Positions 1 through 9,854 of a stretch of 41,156 nt of DNA are shown piece by piece (the stretch's first letter is position 1; the number at the start of each line of letters is the position of its first letter). The position numbers were made by a program, and so were the translations under genes. The stretch covers positions 202 through 41,357 of the forward strand of contig MERB01000007.1 in the NCBI GenBank assembly GCA_001770475.1, in the 5' to 3' direction. This DNA is from Betaproteobacteria bacterium RIFCSPLOWO2_02_FULL_66_14. Its GTDB lineage: Bacteria; Pseudomonadota; Gammaproteobacteria; Burkholderiales; SG8-39. A model generated the notes under the pieces. The model was not told where the DNA came from and ran no database searches. It was given only the letters and a program-made list of their open reading frames with translations.

Positions 1-1099
1 TCAGCAAGTCCGCGCACAGCCGCAGGGACTCACCGCGCGCATCGGTCTTCACGCCGCGCGCCTTCAGTTGCGTCGCGAGGGCGCCCGCGCGAGGGTGAAC
101 GAAAGTGACGAAGGCGCCGTAATCCGGGCCTGCGCCCGTCACTGCGAGTCCACGCTCCTCCAGCATCGCGGCGAAACGTCCTTTTTGCGCGAGGTGAAAC
201 GCGCGCAGCCGCTCGACGCCGACCTCGAGCGTGAACTCCAGCCCGGCGAGCGCCTGCACCGGAGCGAGCACCGGCGGCGTGGACTCGAGCCAACCATCGC
301 CGCCAGGCGCAAAGCGCGGCGGGTCCGGGCGCTCGTAGGAAAACGGCGCTTCCTTGGCGAACCACCCCGTGTCGAGCGTGCGAAGTCCATGGTGCCGCGG
401 GTGCACATAGAGCCAGCAGGCGCCGGGTCCGCCGCGCGTGTACTTGTAGGAGCCGCCGACGGCGAAATCGGCACCAAGCGCTGCGAGATCGAGCGGCAAC
501 ACGCCCGCGTGGTGGTAGACGTCGAGCAGCACCTTGGCGTCGGCGGCGTGCGCGCGCCGGATGATCTCGTCGACGCCTTGCAGGATCTCGCCGCTGCGAA
601 AGAACACGGTCGAACAGACCACGACGTCCGTGGTCTGCGCGAGCGCGCCGAGAATCGCCTCGGCGCGCGGCGGCACCAGCGCGAGTTCGATTCGCCCGCG
701 CTCGCGGTAGCTGCGCAGCACGAAATCGAGCGAATCGAATTCGGCGTCGGTCGCGACCACCCGGATGCGATCGTCGTGCGCGTTCAGCACCGCTCGAAGG
801 CCCTGTGCGGCGCTCGTTTTCGGCACGATCGAGTCCGGCGTCGGCGACCCGGTGAGTTGCGCCGTGAGGACGCGGAACCGCTCGCGCGCCGCGAGCCAAT
901 CGCTCCAGGCCTCGCCCATGTCGCGGTACCAGGCCTCCAGGGCGCGCGCCACGTCGTCGGCCATGCGGTCGGGCGGCCTTCCGAGCGAGTGGTTCGCGAG
1001 GTAGATCGGCCGCCCAGGTGCGAGCGCCCGCGTGAACAACGGCCGTACGCGCCCTGCGATGAGCGCTTCGTCGAGCGGCGCCTCGGCGAGGTCGATCAC
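1..1099 (-). CDS. kynU: Kynureninase, 3' end truncated by window edge
   Basis: Manual minus-strand reading in one frame (codon low positions = 2 mod 3), e.g. [64 protein letters not shown]...[23 protein letters not shown]; no stop before position 1; GTG start at 1099 overlaps the tdo stop. Confidence 0.93.
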   Translation of the reverse strand, partial: MIDLAEAPLDEALIAGRVRPLFTRALAPGRPIYLANHSLGRPPDRMADDVARALEAWYRDMGEAWSDWLAARERFRVLTAQLTGSPTPDSIVPKTSAAQGLRAVLNAHDDRIRVVATDAEFDSLDFVLRSYRERGRIELALVPPRAEAILGALAQTTDVVVCSTVFFRSGEILQGVDEIIRRAHAADAKVLLDVYHHAGVLPLDLAALGADFAVGGSYKYTRGGPGACWLYVHPRHHGLRTLDTGWFAKEAPFSYERPDPPRFAPGGDGWLESTPPVLAPVQALAGLEFTLEVGVERLRAFHLAQKGRFAAMLEERGLAVTGAGPDYGAFVTFVHPRAGALATQLKARGVKTDARGESLRLCADLL

Positions 1100-1923
1100 T
1101 TCTTCTCGATCGTGGTGCGCACTTCGATCAGCTCCGGAAACAGGGCGTGCTCGAGCGTCTTTCGCAGAAACGCCACGCCCGCGGTGCCTCCGGTGCCGCG
1201 CTTGAAACCGATCACCCGCTCGACCGTCTTGACGTGGCGGAAACGCCAGAGCTGGAAGTTCTCTTCGACGTCGACGAGCTTCTCGCACATGTCGTAGGCG
1301 TCCCAATGCTCGTTCGGGCTCTCGTAGATCGTGCGGAACACCGCAACGACCGCGGAATGATGCTGGTAGGGCGCAGTCCAGTCGCGCTCGATGCGTTCCG
1401 GGGGCACCGGCAGGCCGCGGCGCGCGAGCAGGCGCAGGAATTCGTCGTACAGGCTGGGCGCCTGCAGCAATTCAACCAGGCGCGCGTGGGCGCGCGGGTC
1501 GTGGCGGTGCAGTTCGAGCAGCCCGGCCGCCTTGTTGCCCAGCATGAATTCGATGGCGCGGAACTGAAACGACTGCAGACCGGAGGCCGGCCCGAGCACG
1601 TCACGGAACTGGACGTATTCCGTCGGAGTGAGCGTCTCGAGCACCGACCATTGCTCGAAGAGCTGCCGCTGCACCTGCTTGGCGCGTGCGAGGATCTTGA
1701 AGCACGGCGCAAGCTGGTCGGCCTGCACGTGCGCGATCGCGGCGGCCAGTTCGTGCACCAGGAGCTTCATCCAGAGTTCCGCGGTCTGATGCTGGATGAT
1801 GAACAGCATCTCGTCATGGTGCTTCGAGCGCGGCTGCTGCGCCGAGAGCAGCAGGTCGAGCCGCAGGTAGCCCCCGTAGGAAGTCTCGGGTGCGAGGTTG
1901 GTGTGGTATCCGGATTCGTTCAT
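1096..1923 (-). CDS. kynA: Tryptophan 2,3-dioxygenase
   Basis: 275 aa [45 protein letters not shown]...[26 protein letters not shown] typical of TDO. Confidence 0.97.
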   Translation of the reverse strand: MNESGYHTNLAPETSYGGYLRLDLLLSAQQPRSKHHDEMLFIIQHQTAELWMKLLVHELAAAIAHVQADQLAPCFKILARAKQVQRQLFEQWSVLETLTPTEYVQFRDVLGPASGLQSFQFRAIEFMLGNKAAGLLELHRHDPRAHARLVELLQAPSLYDEFLRLLARRGLPVPPERIERDWTAPYQHHSAVVAVFRTIYESPNEHWDAYDMCEKLVDVEENFQLWRFRHVKTVERVIGFKRGTGGTAGVAFLRKTLEHALFPELIEVRTTIEKK

Positions 1924-1982
1924 GGCGGCTCCCTCAGTGAAGCGGCGACTATAATGCCACGCCCCCTGCGATCGGAGACGTC

Positions 1983-2639
1983 ATGCTCAAGTTGTGCGGT
2001 TTTCGCGTCAGCAACTACCACAACAAGGTGCTCATCGCGCTCTACGAGAAGGGCGTCGCGTTCGAGGAGGATTCGAACTGCTTTCCGTCGCAGGAGGACG
2101 AGTACCTCGCGAAAAGCCCGATGGGCAAGGTGCCGTATTTGTCGGTCGACGGAACGCTGCTCCGCGAGTCCGGGGTGATTCTCGAATATCTCGAGGACGC
2201 TTATCCGGAGCGGCCGCTCCTGCCGAAGGATCCGCTCGAGCGCGCGCGGGTGCGCGAGCTGCTCGCGTTCATGGAGCTGCACCTGGAACTCGTGGTCCGG
2301 CGTCTCTATGGCGGACTGTTCTTCGGCCGCCCGTATACCGACGAAACCAAATCTGAGGTCGAACGCGGCATCGCCAAGGGCGTACGCGCCTTCAAGGCCG
2401 TTGCGCGGTTCGAACCCTTTCTCGCGGGTCCGGCGCTGACGCTCGCCGATTGCGCCGCGTTCGTTCACCTGCCGATCGTCTCGATGGCGACCAGGCAGGC
2501 CTATGGGCGCGATGCGCTCGAGGACATTCCGCAGCTGAAGCCGTACCTCAAGATGCTCGGCGAGCGCCCGGCGTTCGCGCGGGTCAACGAGGGCCGCAAG
2601 GCTGCGCAGGCGGAGATGGCGGCTCGCGCAAAGAAATGA
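1983..2639 (+). CDS. Glutathione S-transferase family protein
   Basis: 218 aa; N-terminal thioredoxin-like GST domain (LKLCGFRVSNYHNKVLIALYEKGVAFEE...SPMGKVPYLSVDG..L.ES..I.EYLE). Confidence 0.93.
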   Translation: MLKLCGFRVSNYHNKVLIALYEKGVAFEEDSNCFPSQEDEYLAKSPMGKVPYLSVDGTLLRESGVILEYLEDAYPERPLLPKDPLERARVRELLAFMELHLELVVRRLYGGLFFGRPYTDETKSEVERGIAKGVRAFKAVARFEPFLAGPALTLADCAAFVHLPIVSMATRQAYGRDALEDIPQLKPYLKMLGERPAFARVNEGRKAAQAEMAARAKK

Positions 2640-2643
2640 CGGC

Positions 2644-3276
2644 GTGGCCGCGCTGACGGAGTATCTGCGGTTCATCGTCACGCTCACTGCGGTCGTCGAT
2701 CCGTTTCTCGCGATTCCGTTCTTCCTGTCGTTCACTGCGCGGTATGACGCCGCCGAGCGCGCGGCGCTCGCTCGCACCGTGGTGCTGACGGTATTCGCGG
2801 TGCTGGCGCTTTCGGCGATCCTGGGCGACGCGCTGCTCAACTACATTGGTGCGAGCCTGCCTGCATTTCGCGTCGGCGGCGGGCTGGTGCTGCTGCTGAT
2901 GGCGCTCGCGATGCTGAACGCGCAGGCGGGCGGCGTGCGCCAGTCGAAGGCCGAGGCGCGCGAACTCGAGGCGGGCGAAGTGCCGGGGGTCGTGCCGCTC
3001 GCGATTCCGCTCCTCGCGGGGCCGGGCGCGATCAGCACTTCGATCATCGCCGCGGGTGACGGCGGGATCGGTCACCAGACGGTGGTCGTCGCCTGCATCG
3101 GGCTGGTGTGCCTGCTCTCATGGGTCATTCTGCTACGCGCGCACCAGGTGGGGAGCCGCCTTGGCACGACCGGCCTCAACGTCGCGACGCGAATCCTCGG
3201 TCTGCTGCTCGCCGCCATGGCGGTGCAGACGATGGCCGACGGTCTGAAGGGCCTGTTTCCGGTTCTCGCGCGCTGA
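2644..3276 (+). CDS. MarC family integral membrane protein
   Basis: 210 aa multi-TM; VDPFLAIPFFLSFTARYDAAERAALARTVVLT...VPLAIPLLAGPGAIST. Confidence 0.93.
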   Translation: MAALTEYLRFIVTLTAVVDPFLAIPFFLSFTARYDAAERAALARTVVLTVFAVLALSAILGDALLNYIGASLPAFRVGGGLVLLLMALAMLNAQAGGVRQSKAEARELEAGEVPGVVPLAIPLLAGPGAISTSIIAAGDGGIGHQTVVVACIGLVCLLSWVILLRAHQVGSRLGTTGLNVATRILGLLLAAMAVQTMADGLKGLFPVLAR

Positions 3277-3327
3277 CCGGACGGGACGCGAAGCGGGCGC
3301 CTGCGGGAACCTTGCCGCCGGCGCAGC

Positions 3328-3741
3328 TTACGCGGCGCGGATGGGCCTCGGCTTGCCTTTGCCGTCGATCGCGACGTAGGTGAGCGTTGCTTCGGTGACT
3401 TTCACCACCCGCGTGTCCTCGCGGCCGCGCTCGGCGTACACCTCGACGTTGATCGTGATCGAGGTGTGTCCGGTCCGAACCACGTCGGCGTACAGCGAAA
3501 GCAGGTCGCCGATCTGCACCGGCTGCTTGAAGACGAAGGCGTTCACGGCGACCGTGGCGACGCGGCCGCGAGCGAGGCGTCCCGCGACGATGCCGCCCGC
3601 GATGTCCACCTGCGCCATGATCCAGCCGCCGAAGATGTCGCCGTTCTGGTTCGCGTCCGCCGGCATCGGCAGCACCCGGAGCGCCGGCTGGCGGTCTTCC
3701 GGCAGCGCGAGTCCGGGCGGTTGATGCGAGGCCCTGCCCAT
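3328..3741 (-). CDS. Acyl-CoA thioesterase (hotdog fold, YciA-like)
   Basis: 137 aa; RVLPMPADANQNGDIFGGWIMAQVDIAGGIVAGRLARGRVATVAVNAFVFKQPVQIGDLLSLYADVVRTGHTSI. Confidence 0.95.
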   Translation of the reverse strand: MGRASHQPPGLALPEDRQPALRVLPMPADANQNGDIFGGWIMAQVDIAGGIVAGRLARGRVATVAVNAFVFKQPVQIGDLLSLYADVVRTGHTSITINVEVYAERGREDTRVVKVTEATLTYVAIDGKGKPRPIRAA

Positions 3742-3743
3742 GC

Positions 3744-5669
3744 CTACTTGCGCGAGGCGAGGTAGTGCAGCGGGCCGCCGCGGAAGGGCGCGAATCCGGT
3801 GCCGAACACGAGGCCGGCGTCGATCAGATCGGCGTCCGCAACGATGCCCTGGGCGTGCACCGCCGACGCTTCCGTGAGATAGGGCTCGATCAGGGCCTCG
3901 GTCAGATTGCCGTCCGTGCGTGCCGCCGCCGCCTTCACCGGCTTACCGCGCTCCCAGCGATAGATGCCCTGGCCGCTCTTGCGGCCGAGGTGACCGAGGG
4001 CGACCTTGTTGAGAAGCGCTCGCGGGGCGTCGGGTTCGCCCGAGGCGCCTTTCCTTGCGAGTTCCTTTCCCGCGGCCAGGCAGATGTCGAGACCGACCGT
4101 GTCCGCAAGTTCCATCGGTCCCATCGGCATCCCGAACGCCTCCATCGTCGCGTCGATCGCTTCGGGCTGAATGCCTTCGTCGAGCATTCGAAAGGCATTC
4201 TGGAGGTAGGGCCCGAGAACGCGATTGACGAGGAACCCGGGCGAATCCTTCACCGGCAGCGGCAACTTGTCGAGGAGACGCGCGAAAGCCGCGGCTTTTG
4301 CGGCGAGTTCAGGCGCGGTGCGCTCGCCCGAGATGATCTCGACCAGCATCATCTGCGGCACCGGATTGAAGAAGTGGATGCCGACGAGCCGCGCGGGATC
4401 CTTGAGCGCGGCGGCGATGTCGGCGAGCTTGAGGCTGGAAGTGTTGGTCGCGAGCACGGCGTCGGGCCGCGCGGTCGCCTCCACCCGCTCGAACAACTCG
4501 CGCTTCGCAGCGAGATTCTCGAAGATCGCCTCGATCACGAGATCGGCATGCGCCACGCCGGCGCCGGAGACATCCGGAATCAGCCGGTCGAGCGCGTCGC
4601 GCACGCGGCGTCGATCCCGAAGCCTGCGCTCGAAGAGCTTCGCCGCTCGCTTCACCGCGGGCGCGAGCCGCTCGGGCGAGGTGTCCTGCAGCGTCACCTT
4701 GATGCCGCGCATCGCGCACACCGCAGCGATGTCGCCACCCATCACGCCGGCGCCGATCACGTGAACGTGCCCGGGATTGAATTCGGCGCCCTTGCCGAGC
4801 GACTTCAGGCGGTCCTGAAGAAAGAACAGCCGGATCAGGTTCGCCGTGGTCGGGTGCTCGAACAGCGCCTTGAGCGAACAGGCCGGATCGTCCTTGCAGG
4901 CGATGGGATCGCCGTCGTATTTCCGCCAGGCGTGCAGGATCGCGTACGGCGCCGGGTAGTGTTCCGGTCGCGCGCGTTTCGCAACCTGCTTGCGCGCCTG
5001 CGACACGACCAGCCCGCGCAGCGGCCCGAGCATCAGGCGCTGGAGCAAAGGCAGTCGCCTCGGCGCAGGTGCCGCGAGCGTCACCATGCGCACGGTGTTC
5101 TCGAAGATCCGCAGCGGCACCGCCTCCGTCACGAGGCCGATGCGCTTTGCCTTGCGCGCGTCCACGCTCTTTCCGGTGAGCAGCATGTCGAACGCGGCCG
5201 CCGGGCCGACCAGCTTCGGCAGCCACATCAGACCGTGCCAGCTTGGCCAGATGCCGAGCATCACTTCGGGGAACGCAAAGCGCGTCTTCGGATCGTCGAG
5301 CGCGACGCGGTAGCGGCAGCCGAGCGCGAGCTCAAGCCCGCCACCCATGCAGAAACCGTTCACCATCGCGGTGGTCGGAAAGGGCAGGTCGCGCAGTTTC
5401 TGCGTCGCGTCCCAGCCCTTCCGGTTGAACTCGAACGCCTCGTCCGCGGTTTTCAACTTGACGAATTCGTTGACGTCCGCACCCGCGATGAAGTTGTCCT
5501 TCGCCGAGCGGATCACGAGGCCCTTGGGGCGCTCGGCGGCGATCGCATCGAGCGCTCCGCTCAGCTCTTCGATCGCATCGCGCGAAAACGTGTTCGTCGA
5601 TTCACCCGCCTTGTCGAACGTCAGCCAGACGAGTCCCTGCGAATCCTTTTCCCAGCGCCAGTGTTTCAT
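3744..5669 (-). CDS. fadJ: Bifunctional enoyl-CoA hydratase / 3-hydroxyacyl-CoA dehydrogenase (FadJ/FadB-like)
   Basis: 641 aa; crotonase domain (IAGADVNEFVKLKT...GFCMGGGLELALGCRYRVA) then HAD NAD-binding domain (HVIGAGVMGGDIAAVCAMRGIKVTLQD) and HFFNPVPQMMLVEII. Confidence 0.95.
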   Translation of the reverse strand: MKHWRWEKDSQGLVWLTFDKAGESTNTFSRDAIEELSGALDAIAAERPKGLVIRSAKDNFIAGADVNEFVKLKTADEAFEFNRKGWDATQKLRDLPFPTTAMVNGFCMGGGLELALGCRYRVALDDPKTRFAFPEVMLGIWPSWHGLMWLPKLVGPAAAFDMLLTGKSVDARKAKRIGLVTEAVPLRIFENTVRMVTLAAPAPRRLPLLQRLMLGPLRGLVVSQARKQVAKRARPEHYPAPYAILHAWRKYDGDPIACKDDPACSLKALFEHPTTANLIRLFFLQDRLKSLGKGAEFNPGHVHVIGAGVMGGDIAAVCAMRGIKVTLQDTSPERLAPAVKRAAKLFERRLRDRRRVRDALDRLIPDVSGAGVAHADLVIEAIFENLAAKRELFERVEATARPDAVLATNTSSLKLADIAAALKDPARLVGIHFFNPVPQMMLVEIISGERTAPELAAKAAAFARLLDKLPLPVKDSPGFLVNRVLGPYLQNAFRMLDEGIQPEAIDATMEAFGMPMGPMELADTVGLDICLAAGKELARKGASGEPDAPRALLNKVALGHLGRKSGQGIYRWERGKPVKAAAARTDGNLTEALIEPYLTEASAVHAQGIVADADLIDAGLVFGTGFAPFRGGPLHYLASRK

Positions 5670-5709
5670 TTTTGGTTTTTCCAGAGGTTGGTGATTGCCC
5701 CGTCACTTC

Positions 5710-5743
5710 GATTCGGGCGCCAACTCGGCAGATCGGGGGAAGG
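5710..5743 (+). repeat. 34-bp direct repeat copy 1 (intergenic, between fadI-like and fadJ-like genes)
   Basis: gattcgggcgccaactcggcagatcgggggaagg; 28/34 identical to 5804-5837. Confidence 0.85.
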
Positions 5744-5785
5744 GCAGATTTTCGGCCGCGGCATCGGTTTCGGTGTTCATCAGGC

Positions 5786-5825
5786 CTGCCGACTTGGCGC
5801 GGTGATTCTCGCGCCAAGCCGGCAG
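5786..5825. repeat. Hairpin: ctgccgacttggcgc / gcgccaagccggcag (15-bp arms, 1 mismatch, 10-nt loop)
   Basis: Inverted repeat read directly; right arm is part of direct repeat copy 2. Confidence 0.88.
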
Positions 5826-5837
5826 ATCATGGGAAGG
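5804..5837 (+). repeat. 34-bp direct repeat copy 2
   Basis: gattctcgcgccaagccggcagatcatgggaagg. Confidence 0.85.
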
Positions 5838-5866
5838 TCAAAGTCGCGCCGTCGTAAACCCACGCG

Positions 5867-7171
5867 CTACACCGCCTCTACGAGCATCGCGCCGCCCAGC
5901 CCGCCGCCGATGCAGATCGCGGCCATGCCGCGCTTTGCCTTGTTGCGTTTCAGCGTCTTCAGCAGGTGGAGCACGATGCGCGCTCCGGAAGCACCCACCG
6001 GATGTCCGAGCGCTATCGCGCCGCCGTCGACGTTGAGCCGGGATTGGTCGAGTTCACCGAGCGCCGCTTCGAGGCCGAGTTGCTCGCGGCAGTAGGTATC
6101 GTCCTTCCACGCCTCAAGGCACCCGAGCACCTGCGCGGCGAAGGCCTCGTTGATCTCCCAGTACTCGGGATCGTTCAGCGCGAGGCCATGGCGCTTCAGG
6201 ATGGGCGTCGCTGCGTGCACCGGTCCAAGGCCCATCTGGGCAGGATCGAGGCCCGCCCACTCGGAATCGACGATGCGGCCGATCGGCTCGAGGCCATGGC
6301 GTTTCACCGCCTCGTCGGACGCGAGCACGAGCCAGGCGGCGCCATCGGTGATCTGAGATGAATTGCCCGGCGTGACGTTGCCGTACTTGCGGTCGAAGAA
6401 CGGCTTCAGCTTGGCGAGGTTCTCGACCGAGGAATCGCGGCGCACGCCGTCGTCGAGCGCATACGCATTGCCGTCGCGGTCATACACCGCCTCGACTTCG
6501 CCGCCGCCCGAGGCGAGCGCGCCGCCATCCTGCGCAGCGACCACACGCTGGTGGCTGCGCACCGAAAAGGCATCCATCTGCGCGCGCGTGATGCCGAAAC
6601 GGTGCGCGAGGTTCTCCGCGGTCTGCCCCATGAGCAGGCCGACCATCGGGTCGGTGAGCCCCTTCATGATGGCGATCACCGGTGCGAGCAGCGCCTTCAC
6701 CGGCAGCTTCGCGAAGTGCGCCGCCTTCTGTCCAGCGGTTCGCGCCTGCATCATGTTCGCGAACCACAGCACCATCGCGTCGGCATACAGCAAGGGGGCG
6801 CGCGAAAGCGCGTCGACGCCGCCCGCGAGCACCAGGTGGGAGCGGCCGGCGAGGATGTTGTTGATGCCTGAGTCGAGCGCCTGCATGCCGCTCGCGCAGT
6901 TGCGCATCACCGTCCAGCCCGGAACTTTCTGACCGCATCCCAGGCGCAGCGCCACCACCCGGCCGACGTTGACTTCGTCGACCGAAGGCGCGGCGCAGCC
7001 GAGAATCACTTCGTCGAAGTCCGTGGGTGCGAATTTCTGCCGCAACAGGAGCGCGCGCCCCGCCTGGGTCGCGAGATCGCCCCCGGAAAACGGTCCCGGG
7101 CGGTTCTTCGCTTTGATGAACGGCGTGCGTGCGCCGTCGACTACGTACACCGGTCTTGTCATGGCTGCCAT
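5867..7171 (-). CDS. fadI: Acetyl-CoA C-acyltransferase (thiolase, FadI/FadA-like)
   Basis: MAAMTRPVYVVDGARTPFIKAK...NCASGMQALDSGINNI...NVDGGAIALGHPVGASGARI...AAICIGGGLGGAMLVE; start taken at the internal Met rather than the 7222 ORF start. Confidence 0.95.
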   Translation of the reverse strand: MAAMTRPVYVVDGARTPFIKAKNRPGPFSGGDLATQAGRALLLRQKFAPTDFDEVILGCAAPSVDEVNVGRVVALRLGCGQKVPGWTVMRNCASGMQALDSGINNILAGRSHLVLAGGVDALSRAPLLYADAMVLWFANMMQARTAGQKAAHFAKLPVKALLAPVIAIMKGLTDPMVGLLMGQTAENLAHRFGITRAQMDAFSVRSHQRVVAAQDGGALASGGGEVEAVYDRDGNAYALDDGVRRDSSVENLAKLKPFFDRKYGNVTPGNSSQITDGAAWLVLASDEAVKRHGLEPIGRIVDSEWAGLDPAQMGLGPVHAATPILKRHGLALNDPEYWEINEAFAAQVLGCLEAWKDDTYCREQLGLEAALGELDQSRLNVDGGAIALGHPVGASGARIVLHLLKTLKRNKAKRGMAAICIGGGLGGAMLVEAV

Positions 7172-7239
7172 GCTGCATCTCCTCTTGTCCCTGCTGCCGT
7201 TCCGCCAAGGGCGGCGCGGCATCGCGGGTTTACCGATCT

Positions 7240-7285
7240 CTGCCGACTTCGAAGTTTCGCGCGCGCGAAACTTCGAAGTCGGCAG
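7240..7285. repeat. Perfect 46-bp palindrome in the fadE-fadI gap
   Basis: ctgccgacttcgaagtttcgcgc / gcgcgaaacttcgaagtcggcag, 23-bp arms, no mismatches; flanked by ACCGAT at 7232-7237 and 7286-7291. Confidence 0.95.
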
Positions 7286-7340
7286 ACCGATGGAGTCAAA
7301 ACCGCGTTATCGTTTCCAATGGAACGGTCTCATCCAACCT

Positions 7341-9827
7341 TCACGCCGCCTTCGCGGTTACCTCGTCCTGCGCCAGCCGCCGCACGATCTCGGCGCGGCC
7401 GAAATCGGGTTCGAAATCATCCACCTGGATCACGCGCTTGCGTAGCGTCTCCTTGCGCCGCCAGAGCGCGAGTTCCGCTTCGCTGATCACGCCTTGGGCG
7501 CGTGCCGTGGCGGCCGTGTCGACGCCCGACCGGGTGACGAGCTTGCCGCCTTTGACTGCTTCGCGCAGTTTCTTTTCGATCGGCTCGCATTCCAGCGTGG
7601 CATGGAACGCGGCTTCGAGCGCGCCCGTGATGTCGGCTTCGTTCTTGCCGACGTACATCCCCGCGGTCAGCCGGTCGCGCGCGGCCCCGGGCTCCAGCAC
7701 GATCTTCGCCGAGCGGTGGTTGTGCCGGTCCTTCGCGGGCCGGAACGGCGTGCCGAGCGGGAACACCACCCAGCGCAGCAGTCCGCGCAGCGCAGGGACC
7801 GGGAAATTGGCATAAATGGCGTCGATCGCCTGCTGCGCCTGCCACAGCGCATCGCGCACCGACCAGTGGATCAGCGGCAGGTCCTCGCGCGGGCGGCCCT
7901 GGTCCTCGTAGCGCTTCAGCGTGGCCGAGATCAGGTACATCATCGAAAGCACGTCGCCGAGGCGCGCGGAGGTCTTCTCCTTGCGCTTGAGTGCGCCGCC
8001 CATCGCGAGCATCGACATGTCGGCGAGGAACGCGAACGCCGCCGACAGGTGTCCGACGCGCTGGTAGTAGCGCGCCATCTCGGGGGCTGCCGCCTGCGGC
8101 ACCTGCGCGAGGCGCGAGCCCGTGAGGCTGTGAACGAAGGCGCGCACAGCGTTCGCGAGCGTGTGCCCGACGTGAGAAGTGAGCGCGTCGTCGAATTCGC
8201 GTGACGCCTCGCCGCCCGACATCTCCTTCGCGGCGCGCATCTCGCGCAGCACGTACGGGTGGCAGCGGATCGCGCCCTGGCCGAAGATGATGAGGCTTCT
8301 CGTCAGGATGTTGGCGCCCTCGACCGTAATGCCGACCGGCATCACCTGGTAGCCGCGGCCGATGTAATTGCTCGGCCCGAGGCAGATTCCCTTGCCGCCG
8401 TGGATGTCCATCGAGTGGTTGATGAGTTCGCGCGCGCGCTCGGTCATGTGGTACTTCACGATCGCCGAGATCACCGAAGGTTTCTCGCCCGCGTCCAGCG
8501 CACCCGCGGTCATGACGCGAGTGGCGTCCATCATGTAGGTATTCGCGGCGATGCGGCCGAGCGATTCCTCGACGCCTTCGAGCTTGCCGATCGGCGTCCT
8601 GAACTGGCTTCGCACGCGGGCGTAGGCGCCGGTGTACCGCGCGAGCGCCTTGGCGCCGCCGACCGAGGAGGCGGGCAGCGAGATCGAGCGGCCTGCGGCG
8701 AGGCAGTTCATCAGCATCATCCAGCCCTTGCCCGCGTATTCGCGGCCGCCGATGATCCACTCGATCGGCATGAAGACGTCCTTGCCGCGGGTCGGCCCGT
8801 TCTGGAACGCAGCGTTGAGCGGCAGGTGCCGGCGTCCGATCTCGACGCCCGGCGTGTGCGCCGGAACGAGCGCGCAGGTGATGCCGAGATCCTCGCGATC
8901 GCCGAGCAGGTGCTCGGGGTCATAGAGCCTGAAAGCAAGCCCGATCAGCGTCGACACCGGGCCTAGCGTGATGTAGCGCTTGTCCCAGGTCACGCGCATG
9001 CCGAGCACTTCCTTGCCCTGCCAGTGGCCCTTGCACACGATGCCGAAATCCGGGATCGAGGCCGCATCCGAGCCCGCTTCGGGGCTGGTGAGCGCGAAGC
9101 AAGGCACGTCCTGTCCGCGCGCCAGCCGCGGCAGATAGTGGTTCTTCTGCTCGTCGGTGCCGTAGTGCAGCAGCAGCTCGGCCGGCCCGAGGGAATTCGG
9201 CACCATTGCCGACACGGCGAGCGTGTTCGAGCGCGTGGAGAGTTTGGTGATTACGGCGGAGTGCGCGAGCGCCGAGAAGCCGAGGCCGCCGTAGCGTTTC
9301 GGGATGATCATGCCGAGGAAGCCCTTGTCCTTCAGGTATTGCCAGACGCGGGGCGGAAGGTCAAAGCGTTCGTGGGTCACCTCCCAGTCGTTCACCATGC
9401 CGCAGAGTTCCTCGCACGGCCCATCGACGAATGCCTGCTCCTCGGAGTTCAGTTTCGGTTCCGGCATCGCGAGCAGTTTTTCCCAGTCGGGGCGTCCCGA
9501 GAACAGGTCGGCGTCCCACCAAACGGTGCCGGCGTCGATCGCCTCCTTTTCGGTCTGCGACATGTCCGGGAGAATTCGCCGGTAGATGGCGAGAATCGGA
9601 TCGCTGATGAGGCGGCGCCGAAGCGCAGGGACATTGAGCACTGCCGCGACGATGACGAACAGCACCGCAAGCACCGTGTTGGTCGTGGCGCCGAAACCCG
9701 CGACCGCGCCGAGGTAGGCAGCAAGCGCGCCGCCGGCGACGGTCCAGGCGATGATCGGCGCCCGGAGGTACGCGAGCACGAAGAATGCCGCGATCGCGGC
9801 CAGAAATACGAGCAGGTATCCGAACAT
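7341..9827 (-). CDS. fadE: Acyl-CoA dehydrogenase (FadE-type, about 830 aa)
   Basis: 828 aa; N-terminal TM segments, KDKGFLGMIIPKRYGGLGFSALAHS...FALTSPEAGSDAASIPD...GGKGICLGPSNYIGRGYQVMPVGITVEGANILTRSLIIFGQGA. Confidence 0.97.
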   Translation of the reverse strand: MFGYLLVFLAAIAAFFVLAYLRAPIIAWTVAGGALAAYLGAVAGFGATTNTVLAVLFVIVAAVLNVPALRRRLISDPILAIYRRILPDMSQTEKEAIDAGTVWWDADLFSGRPDWEKLLAMPEPKLNSEEQAFVDGPCEELCGMVNDWEVTHERFDLPPRVWQYLKDKGFLGMIIPKRYGGLGFSALAHSAVITKLSTRSNTLAVSAMVPNSLGPAELLLHYGTDEQKNHYLPRLARGQDVPCFALTSPEAGSDAASIPDFGIVCKGHWQGKEVLGMRVTWDKRYITLGPVSTLIGLAFRLYDPEHLLGDREDLGITCALVPAHTPGVEIGRRHLPLNAAFQNGPTRGKDVFMPIEWIIGGREYAGKGWMMLMNCLAAGRSISLPASSVGGAKALARYTGAYARVRSQFRTPIGKLEGVEESLGRIAANTYMMDATRVMTAGALDAGEKPSVISAIVKYHMTERARELINHSMDIHGGKGICLGPSNYIGRGYQVMPVGITVEGANILTRSLIIFGQGAIRCHPYVLREMRAAKEMSGGEASREFDDALTSHVGHTLANAVRAFVHSLTGSRLAQVPQAAAPEMARYYQRVGHLSAAFAFLADMSMLAMGGALKRKEKTSARLGDVLSMMYLISATLKRYEDQGRPREDLPLIHWSVRDALWQAQQAIDAIYANFPVPALRGLLRWVVFPLGTPFRPAKDRHNHRSAKIVLEPGAARDRLTAGMYVGKNEADITGALEAAFHATLECEPIEKKLREAVKGGKLVTRSGVDTAATARAQGVISEAELALWRRKETLRKRVIQVDDFEPDFGRAEIVRRLAQDEVTAKAA

Positions 9828-9854
9828 GGGGGTCTCCCGTTGCGTGGACGGCGC

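Noticed and set aside
615-637. Perfect inverted repeat CAGACCACG-ACGTC-CGTGGTCTG
   Set aside because: Shares words with the REP-like element at 29099 but lies in the conserved kynureninase coding sequence (QTTDVVVCS), so it is most simply codon-driven.
30-1297. ORFs 30..899 (-) and 68..1297 (+) at the left edge
   Set aside because: Both are shadow frames of kynureninase, which I read in the third minus-strand frame and which has no stop before position 1.
3765-6095. 776-aa plus-strand ORF (and other very long ORFs such as 10603..12903 -, 20087..21928 -, 30624..31844 +)
   Set aside because: Shadow ORFs opposite clearly identified genes (fadJ/fadI, ABC exporter/pbpG, mmsA, OYE). High GC makes stop codons rare; translations are Arg/Ala/His-rich with no family motifs.
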